Source: Centipeda artemidis DSM 19719 (lineage in GTDB: Bacteria; Bacillota; Negativicutes; Selenomonadales; Selenomonadaceae). Taken from it: a DNA stretch of 64,000 bases. Positions 59,016 through 64,000 of this stretch are shown one piece after another. Made by a program: the position numbers and the translations under genes. The stretch is from the NCBI RefSeq assembly GCF_000426665.1, contig NZ_AUFU01000007.1:1-64000 (forward strand), written 5' to 3'. Every line of letters begins with the position of its first letter. Within the stretch, counting starts at the first letter, position 1. The notes under the pieces were generated by a model. It was not told the origin of the DNA and searched no databases. It saw only the letters and a program-made list of their open reading frames with translations.

Positions 59016-59899
59016 GCCCCGTAGGCAATAACAACTCGCTCCACCCCCGCAAGGTCTTTTTTTAGCTCCGTCCGCACGATCCGCGGATGCTGCTCCGCAA
59101 GCGCGGCAACATCCGCCGCCTGCCCGATGCCGACCTCAATGGCGATTGCGCCGCCCGCTTTCAGCATCACGGGGGCATCCGCCATAATGCGGCGGTAAAA
59201 ATCGAGCCCGTCCGCGCCGCCGTCCAGCGCGAGATGCGGTTCATAGGTGCGCACGTCGGTCATGAGTCCCGCGATGTCAGCCGCAGGGATATAGGGCGGA
59301 TTCGACAATATCATATCATAGCTGCGTCCCGCGAGAGGGGCGAGCAGATCGCCCTCATGCACAGTGCATTTCTCCGCAAGACCTAGCTGCGCCGCGTTCT
59401 CCCGTGCGACGGCGGCCGCGCCGGGCGAGATGTCGACGGCATCGGCGTGCAGCTCCGCCACATCCGCATGATGCAGGACAGAGAGCGCAATTGCGCCCGT
59501 TCCCGTGCCGAGGTCGGCAATGCACATATCTTCCGCCCCCGCCGCATGCCGCGCGCACAGGAAATCCACGGCGCTCTGCACGAGGATTTCGGTATCGGGG
59601 CGCGGGACGAGCGTGTCGCGCGTGACGCGAAACACCAGCCCCATGAACTCCCGCCTGCCGAGCACATATGCCGTCGGCATATACGCGCCGCGCTCTTTGA
59701 CATAGCCGCGAAACGTGCTCAGCTCCGCAGGCTCAAGCGGTTCGTCAAAATGGACGTAGAGATACATGCGGTCTTTGCCGAGGACGGCGGCGAGCAATAC
59801 CTCGGCGTCAAGGCGCGGGCTCTCGATGCCGCGCGTCTTAAAAAAATCCGCCGTCCATGTGAGCAGACGGCGGATCGTCCAAAGTTCACGCTCCGCCAT
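59012..59899 (-). CDS. prmC: peptide chain release factor N5-glutamine methyltransferase
   Basis: Methylates the Gln of the GGQ motif in release factors RF1 and RF2. 295 residues: an N-terminal helical domain (TWTADFFKTRGIESPRLDAE), the linker FMGLVFRVTRDTLVPRPDTE, SAM motif DLGTGTG (129-135) and the catalytic NPPYIP (200-205). ATG 59899 overlaps the prfA stop (TGATG); a GTG one codon earlier is possible. It directly follows its substrate gene, prfA, and a REP-like repeat covers its stop. Confidence 0.95.
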   Translation of the reverse strand: MAERELWTIRRLLTWTADFFKTRGIESPRLDAEVLLAAVLGKDRMYLYVHFDEPLEPAELSTFRGYVKERGAYMPTAYVLGRREFMGLVFRVTRDTLVPRPDTEILVQSAVDFLCARHAAGAEDMCIADLGTGTGAIALSVLHHADVAELHADAVDISPGAAAVARENAAQLGLAEKCTVHEGDLLAPLAGRSYDMILSNPPYIPAADIAGLMTDVRTYEPHLALDGGADGLDFYRRIMADAPVMLKAGGAIAIEVGIGQAADVAALAEQHPRIVRTELKKDLAGVERVVIAYGA

Positions 59900-60963
59900 C
59901 ACTGCACCTGTTTCAGACGTTCCGCCTGATCCGCCGTGATGAGCGCGGCGAGGAGTTCTTCGAGCTCCCCGTCCAAAACGGCGTCGATCTTGTAGAGTGT
60001 CAGCCCGATGCGGTGATCCGTGACGCGCCCCTGCGGGAAATTGTAGGTGCGGATGCGTTCGCTGCGGTCGCCCGAGCCGACCTGACTGCGCCGGTCGGCG
60101 GCAACGGCATCCGCCTGCTCCTGCTGCGCGCGGTCGTAGATGCGTGCGCGGAGCACCTTCATCGCCTTTTCCTTATTCTTGAGCTGCGACTTTTCATCCT
60201 GACACTGCACGACGATGCCCGTCGGCAGATGCGTGATGCGGATGGCAGTCTCCGTACGGTTGACGTACTGCCCGCCCGCGCCCGAAGCGCAGTAGGTATC
60301 GATGCGCAGGTCGTTCGGGTCGATCGTGACCTCGACGTCCTCCGCCTCCGGCAGGACGGCGACCGTGACCGCCGAGGTGTGAATGCGCCCGCCGGACTCG
60401 GTGACGGGGATGCGCTGTACGCGATGTGTGCCGCTCTCGTATTTCAGCTTGCTGTATGCGCCCGCACCCGTCACGAGAAACGAGATTTCCTTAAATCCGC
60501 CGATCTCCGTCTCGTTGCTGCTGAGGATCTCCGTCCGCCATCCCTGCCGCTCGGCATAGCGCGCGTACATGCGGAAGAGACTTGCGGCAAAGAGCGCCGC
60601 TTCCTCGCCGCCGACGCCGCCGCGAATCTCGACGATGACGTTCTTGTCGTCGTTCGGGTCACGCGGCAGGAGGAGGATCGGCAGCTCTTTTGCAAGGCGT
60701 TCGCGCTCCGCCTCCGCCGCGGCGATCTCTTCGAGCAACAGTTCCTTCATCTCGGCATCCGCCTCGGCGAGCATTTCCTTGTCCTCGGCGACGGTTTCCT
60801 CCGCCTTGCGGTACGCTTCGTATGCGGTCACGATGGGCGTCAGCGCGGCGTGCTCGCGCGTGTACCGCTGCCAGCGCGCCATATCCGCCATGACGGTGGG
60901 ATCGCTGAGGAGCGCTTCGAGCTCTCTGTATTTGTCCGCGACTGCGGTGAGTTTGCTTAACAC
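59899..60963 (-). CDS. prfA: peptide chain release factor 1
   Basis: Reads UAA and UAG in the ribosomal A site and triggers peptide release. 354 residues. Recognition tripeptide PVT (186-188, RF1-type PxT, within [20 protein letters not shown]) and catalytic GGQ (230-232, [20 protein letters not shown]) are both present. The start is GTG 60963 with AAAGGAAG upstream; the in-frame extension to 61092 overlaps the DUF1385 gene and is rejected. It overlaps that gene by 7 bp. Together with prmC it forms the standard release-factor pair. Confidence 0.96.
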   Translation of the reverse strand: MLSKLTAVADKYRELEALLSDPTVMADMARWQRYTREHAALTPIVTAYEAYRKAEETVAEDKEMLAEADAEMKELLLEEIAAAEAERERLAKELPILLLPRDPNDDKNVIVEIRGGVGGEEAALFAASLFRMYARYAERQGWRTEILSSNETEIGGFKEISFLVTGAGAYSKLKYESGTHRVQRIPVTESGGRIHTSAVTVAVLPEAEDVEVTIDPNDLRIDTYCASGAGGQYVNRTETAIRITHLPTGIVVQCQDEKSQLKNKEKAMKVLRARIYDRAQQEQADAVAADRRSQVGSGDRSERIRTYNFPQGRVTDHRIGLTLYKIDAVLDGELEELLAALITADQAERLKQVQ

Positions 60964-61871
60964 GATGCTTCCTTTCGGTAATTCCCGCTGCCTGCGGGGA
61001 TTTGATCGGGCGGCAGTACCGCCTTGAGCGACTCGATCGCAACCTCGACCATCTCGTCCGCGGGCGGGCGCGTCGTGAGGTACTGCAGCCACAGCCCTGG
61101 CGTGATGAGGATGCGGACGAGACGGCTTTCGCTGCGCCCCGCAAAGCGGATGATCTCGTACGAGACGCCCGCAACGACGGGCAGAATCGCGAGACGGCTC
61201 AGAATGCGCAGCCAGAGGTCTGGCCAGCCGAAAAAGACGTGGAACACGATGGCGACGATCATGACGATGAGAAGGAAATTCGTGCCGCAGCGCGGGTGCA
61301 GGCGCGTGAACTGCTGCACGTTTTCAACCGTCAGCGGCAGCTCCGCCTCATAGCAGTGGATGGTCTTGTGCTCCGCGCCGTGGTATTGAAAGACGCGGTG
61401 AATGCCGTCCATAAACGAGATGCCCCAAATGTAGAGCAGGAACACGGTGAGCCGGATGCCGCCCTCGATGAGGTTGAACACGACGGGATCGTTCGTATAA
61501 GCCGCCGCGAGGTGCGCCGCCCCCGTCGGGATGACGATGAAGAGAACGCTTGCAAGTACGAGCGCAAAGCCGATCGTCATGGCGAGCTCCTTCTTCGTCA
61601 TCTGCTCGTCCTCCTCGCCCGCCGCCTGTGCGGAAAAAGAGAGCGCGCGCATCCCGATGACGAGGGACTCGATCATGATGACCGAGCCGCGGATGAGCGG
61701 CAAATTGAGGATTGGATAGCGGTCGCGGATGGACGTGACGGTATGCGTCTCGACCTCGATCTCGCCGGTCGGCAGTCGCACCGCCGTCGCCGTCCGATCC
61801 GCATCGCGCATCATGACGCCCTCGATGACTGCCTGCCCGCCAACGGCAAGATCGGTGATTTTTTTTGACAT
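60957..61871 (-). CDS. DUF1385-family membrane protein
   Basis: A 304-residue membrane protein of the DUF1385 (YqhQ-like) family. It begins with [14 protein letters not shown], the family hallmark, and has about 4-5 membrane segments. The metal-binding-like [20 protein letters not shown] and [12 protein letters not shown] are also conserved. Function is not established. ATG 61871 follows GAGGAAA; a longer frame to 62138 overlaps rpmE and is rejected. Its place between rpmE and prfA is a common Firmicute arrangement. Confidence 0.88.
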   Translation of the reverse strand: MSKKITDLAVGGQAVIEGVMMRDADRTATAVRLPTGEIEVETHTVTSIRDRYPILNLPLIRGSVIMIESLVIGMRALSFSAQAAGEEDEQMTKKELAMTIGFALVLASVLFIVIPTGAAHLAAAYTNDPVVFNLIEGGIRLTVFLLYIWGISFMDGIHRVFQYHGAEHKTIHCYEAELPLTVENVQQFTRLHPRCGTNFLLIVMIVAIVFHVFFGWPDLWLRILSRLAILPVVAGVSYEIIRFAGRSESRLVRILITPGLWLQYLTTRPPADEMVEVAIESLKAVLPPDQIPAGSGNYRKEASC

Positions 61872-61888
61872 AAATTTTTCCTCTATAT

Positions 61889-61927
61889 GAAAAAGGACTG
61901 CCACACGATCTCTCGTGCAGCAGCCCT
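61889..61927 (-). terminator. terminator after rpmE
   Basis: On the minus strand GGGCTGC pairs with GCAGTCC (one G-U), enclosing inner CACGAG-type pairing, and is followed by TTTTT. It lies 54 bp after the rpmE stop and 18 bp before the DUF1385 start, so some read-through is likely. Confidence 0.65.
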
Positions 61928-61981
61928 TCCTGTTATGCGCAGACAAAAACAGGCAAGGTGCGGCGCACCTCACCGGTTTTA

Positions 61982-62182
61982 CTACTTCTTCGCGTAGCGC
62001 TTTTGGAACTTCTCGATGCGTCCGCCCGCCTGAACGTCGCGCTGACGTCCCGTGAAGAACGGATGGCATTTCGAGCAGACATCGACGCGGAGATCGCCCT
62101 TGGTCGAGCCGGTCTTGAACGTGTTGCCGCAGCCGCACGTCACCGTCGCCTCAAAGAACTCCGGATGGATACCCTCTTTCAT
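61982..62182 (-). CDS. rpmE: 50S ribosomal protein L31 (zinc-binding form)
   Basis: A 66-residue ribosomal protein bL31. Zinc ligands are TCGCGN (Cys pair) and CSKCHPF, so this is the C+ form used when zinc is available. [20 protein letters not shown] and [14 protein letters not shown] are standard. ATG 62182 follows GAGGTG; the longer frame to 62215 is rejected. Its leader of about 110 nt can fold into three hairpins, and a clear promoter lies at 62301-62329. Confidence 0.96.
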   Translation of the reverse strand: MKEGIHPEFFEATVTCGCGNTFKTGSTKGDLRVDVCSKCHPFFTGRQRDVQAGGRIEKFQKRYAKK

Positions 62183-62294
62183 TCCGATACACCTCGTTTC
62201 TTTTGCCGGATACAAGCCCGCTTGTGCGCGCTTGGTTGAACTCGACGAAGCCGTCGAGAACGAGTCTTGGAAACGGACGCCCTGCGTCCATTAC
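62183..62294 (-). promoter_or_regulatory. structured 5' leader of rpmE (candidate L31 autoregulatory leader)
   Basis: On the minus strand GGACGC/GCGTCC (62275-62289), CTCGACG/CGTCGAG (62241-62258) and CAAGC/GCTTG stems follow the promoter in order. L31 leaders that bind L31 have been described in several bacterial groups; whether this matches a known class is not tested. Confidence 0.45.
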
Positions 62295-62300
62295 CGCCGT

Positions 62301-62329
62301 AGTATAACACAAACGCACGCGGTGCGCAA
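62301..62329 (-). promoter_or_regulatory. promoter of rpmE
   Basis: On the minus strand TTGCGC (62324-62329), a 17-bp spacer and TATACT (62301-62306). The -35 box is 4 bp from the ndh stop, so no ndh terminator fits between. Confidence 0.65.
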
Positions 62330-62332
62330 GTC

Positions 62333-63613
62333 CTACTCCATCTTCGTAAGGATGATGCGCGCGAGGCGTTTGCCCAAAATATAATTCCAAATCCACTTCA
62401 TCATGACGGTGAAGTTTGCATATTTCCCCGCCAGACGCATGAGATGGACGAACATCCACGCCGTCCACGCGATAAAACCGCTCGCCTTCATATTGATGCC
62501 GATCACAGGGATGGGACCGTTCATGACCGCCTCGCCGCGCGCGATCGTCGCCATCGCGCCGAGATCTTGATAGACGAATCGTCCAAGCTCTTCCGGCTTT
62601 TTCCCATGAATCAGTGCCATGATGTTCCGCCCCACCTGCAGAGCCTCCTGCGTTGCCACGGGCGCGACGGTCGGGAGTGGGCGCTCCGTGCCGTGCTGGA
62701 AGTTCGCGCAGTCGCCGATGGCAAAGACGCAGTCGCTGCCGCGTACGAGCAGGTTCTCCTCGACAATGATGCGCCCCGCGCGGTCGACCTCGCCGCCGCA
62801 GTCTTTGATGAAGTCCTGCGCGCGCACGCCCGCCGCCCAGATCACAGTCTTGGTCGGGATCACGTCGCCGCCCTTGAGGCTGAGCGTTGATCCGTCATAG
62901 TCCGTCACGGCGGTATTGAGCCGGACATCAACGCCCTTTTTCCGCAGAACATCGATGGTTTTCTGTTGGAGGTCGGGCGGTACCATCGGCAGGACGGAGC
63001 CCATCGCCTCGAGCAGGATCACGTGAACTCTGCTGAAATCAAGACTATGGTATTCCTTCTTAAACACATCGATAAGTTCGATGATGGCGCCCGCCAGCTC
63101 AATGCCCGTCGCGCCGCCGCCGACGATGACGAAGTTGAGATGACGCTGACGTTCGTCATCGTCGGTCTCATTCACTCTTGCCGCTCGTTCAAATTCATGA
63201 ACGAGATGGCTGCGCAGCGCGATCGCCTCTTGGAGGCTCTTCATCGGATAGGAGTTCTGTGCGACGCTCTCGTTGCCGAAGAAATTCGTCGTTGCGCCCG
63301 CCGCGAGTACGAGGTAATCGTACGCGATCTCACCGTGATTGGTCAGGAGTACCTTGCGTTCCTGATCGACCCCCTCCGCCGAGGCGAGTTGGAACTCCAC
63401 ATTCTTGTTGTGCTTGAAGAATGCGCGCGTCGGATATGCAATTTCCGGCACGGCGAGCACAGCGGTCGCTACCTGATAGAGGAGCGGCTGAAAAAGATGA
63501 TAGTTGTGCCGATCGACAAGCGTGATGCGGACATTTTCTTTTGCGAGTTCCTTGGCGAGACAAACCCCTCCAAAACCGGCGCCGACAATAACAACGTGCT
63601 TCTGCTCCGCCAT
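62333..63613 (-). CDS. ndh: type II NADH dehydrogenase (NDH-2)
   Basis: A single-subunit, non-pumping NADH:quinone oxidoreductase on the inner face of the membrane. 426 residues. FAD-binding VVIVGAGFGGVCLAKELAKE (7-26), the quinone-side region HLFQPLLYQVATAVLAVPEI, NADH-binding FVIVGGGATGIELAGAI, and FAIGDCANF with the flavin-contact Asp are present. The C-terminal membrane-anchoring helix region (AWTAWMFVHLMRLAGKYANF) fits. AGAGGGGAA precedes the ATG. It could take over NADH oxidation, since the nuo operon lacks nuoEFG. Confidence 0.93.
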   Translation of the reverse strand: MAEQKHVVIVGAGFGGVCLAKELAKENVRITLVDRHNYHLFQPLLYQVATAVLAVPEIAYPTRAFFKHNKNVEFQLASAEGVDQERKVLLTNHGEIAYDYLVLAAGATTNFFGNESVAQNSYPMKSLQEAIALRSHLVHEFERAARVNETDDDERQRHLNFVIVGGGATGIELAGAIIELIDVFKKEYHSLDFSRVHVILLEAMGSVLPMVPPDLQQKTIDVLRKKGVDVRLNTAVTDYDGSTLSLKGGDVIPTKTVIWAAGVRAQDFIKDCGGEVDRAGRIIVEENLLVRGSDCVFAIGDCANFQHGTERPLPTVAPVATQEALQVGRNIMALIHGKKPEELGRFVYQDLGAMATIARGEAVMNGPIPVIGINMKASGFIAWTAWMFVHLMRLAGKYANFTVMMKWIWNYILGKRLARIILTKME

Positions 63614-63683
63614 GATATTCCCCTCTCATTGACATAATAGTGAAAAAAATCACATAGTTGAATCAAATGATCCTATAAATCCA

Positions 63684-63695
63684 TCTCATATGAGA
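63684..63695. promoter_or_regulatory. palindrome upstream of ndh
   Basis: TCTCATATGAGA is a perfect 12-bp palindrome, the tonB operator without its central base. A further half-site ATCTCA lies 15 bp away. No clear promoter was picked in 63614-63776. Confidence 0.4.
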
Positions 63696-63776
63696 AAGTT
63701 TATCTCACAGCGTTTATCATACCACGTTTCAGGAGAATTTCAATATTGATTTTTTTCATAAGCAGCGGCAATATGT

Positions 63777-64000
63777 CTATACTTCGGATATCGCCGCATT
63801 TCTCTCGTTTTCCCGCCGCATCCGGTTCTCGATGACGCGCAGGCGGATCATGAGACAGACGGCGCCAAAGATGATGCCGCCGTTGAGCCCCGCCCAGTAG
63901 CCGTATGGTCCCAGCTCCGTCATCCGTGCGAGCAGGTATCCTGCAGGCAGTCCGATCCCCCAGAAGGAAAGGACGGCGAGCCAGAATGTAACCGTGACAT
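63777..64000 (-). CDS. MATE-family efflux transporter, C-terminal 74 residues (partial)
   Basis: The 3' end of a gene reading in from the right edge. The last part of a multidrug and toxic compound extrusion (MATE) protein is visible: FWLAVLSFWGIGLPAGYLLA, then GPYGYWAGLNGGIIFGAVCL and MIRLRVIENRMRRENERNAA, ending at TAG 63777-63779. These are the final two membrane helices and the charged tail typical of NorM/DinF-type exporters. The substrate and the rest of the gene cannot be seen. A 163-bp gap separates it from ndh. Confidence 0.8.
   Translation of the reverse strand, partial: VTVTFWLAVLSFWGIGLPAGYLLARMTELGPYGYWAGLNGGIIFGAVCLMIRLRVIENRMRRENERNAAISEV

Noticed and set aside
1-64000. CRISPR arrays, rRNA and tRNA genes
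   Set aside because: No regularly spaced repeats with spacers, and no cloverleaf or rRNA consensus, were seen on either strand.

Overview
The window looks like chromosome of a Selenomonas-type bacterium (class Negativicutes: a Gram-negative-enveloped Firmicute). The evidence is the mix of a TonB-dependent outer-membrane receptor, TonB and siderophore-type ABC transporter with Firmicute-style gene content and order (rpmE-DUF1385-prfA-prmC-tsaC, separate glyQ/glyS, strong AGGAGG ribosome sites). The DNA is GC-rich and coding-dense. AT-rich interruptions occur at the IS30 ends, upstream of nuoA, and in hsdS. No rRNA, tRNA or CRISPR array was seen.

Layout. 1-7723: an IS30-family element (5' end only, running off the left edge) and a 164-bp internally deleted copy flank an alpha-glucoside operon: rpiR-type regulator, PTS EIICBA, GH13 glucosidase, HAD phosphatase and a eukaryotic-type hexokinase. 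7859-12147: mtnA, manA, and an esterase + ATP-grasp pair. 12324-16111: an aldo-keto reductase/SDR/NTF2-like/flavodoxin operon read away from a divergent LysR gene. 16167-23054: a methyltransferase, a membrane-anchored protein, an MBL-fold hydrolase, a four-gene operon (DUF2225, unknown, DUF4127, flavodoxin-like), and a DinJ-YafQ toxin-antitoxin pair. 23171-33085: an 11-gene respiratory complex I operon, nuoABCDHIJKLMN, without nuoEFG. 33634-37095: trpF-trpC-trpB-trpA. 37263-45157: a secreted protein and an iron/siderophore operon (tonB, receptor, two permeases, ATPase, binding lipoprotein). 45325-49146: glyS, glyQ, a small membrane protein and a DnaQ-like exonuclease. 49400-50560: a flavodiiron protein. 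50641-57318: a type I restriction-modification locus with a half-size specificity subunit, and a PD-(D/E)XK (Rpn/PDDEXK_2) gene with a stop near its start. 57409-62182: tsaC, a structured non-coding island, prmC, prfA, DUF1385 and rpmE. 62333-64000: type II NADH dehydrogenase and the C-terminus of a MATE exporter.

How it fits together. The sugar operon would import and phosphorylate alpha-glucosides, cleave them, and phosphorylate the free glucose. The complex I operon lacks the NADH-oxidising module, so its donor is probably ferredoxin or flavodoxin, while the separate NDH-2 can oxidise NADH. The iron operon, the Fe-S-rich complex I and the flavodiiron protein describe an anaerobe with heavy iron demand and a need to remove oxygen or NO.

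Most interesting: the IS30-bracketed sugar operon; an inverted repeat in the IS leader that could shield the transposase start from read-through transcripts; a REP-like repeat sitting on gene stop codons; a half-size HsdS; the Ala/Lys/Glu-rich tail on NuoI; and a structured repeat island between tsaC and prmC. All family assignments rest on reading motifs by eye, with no database search.
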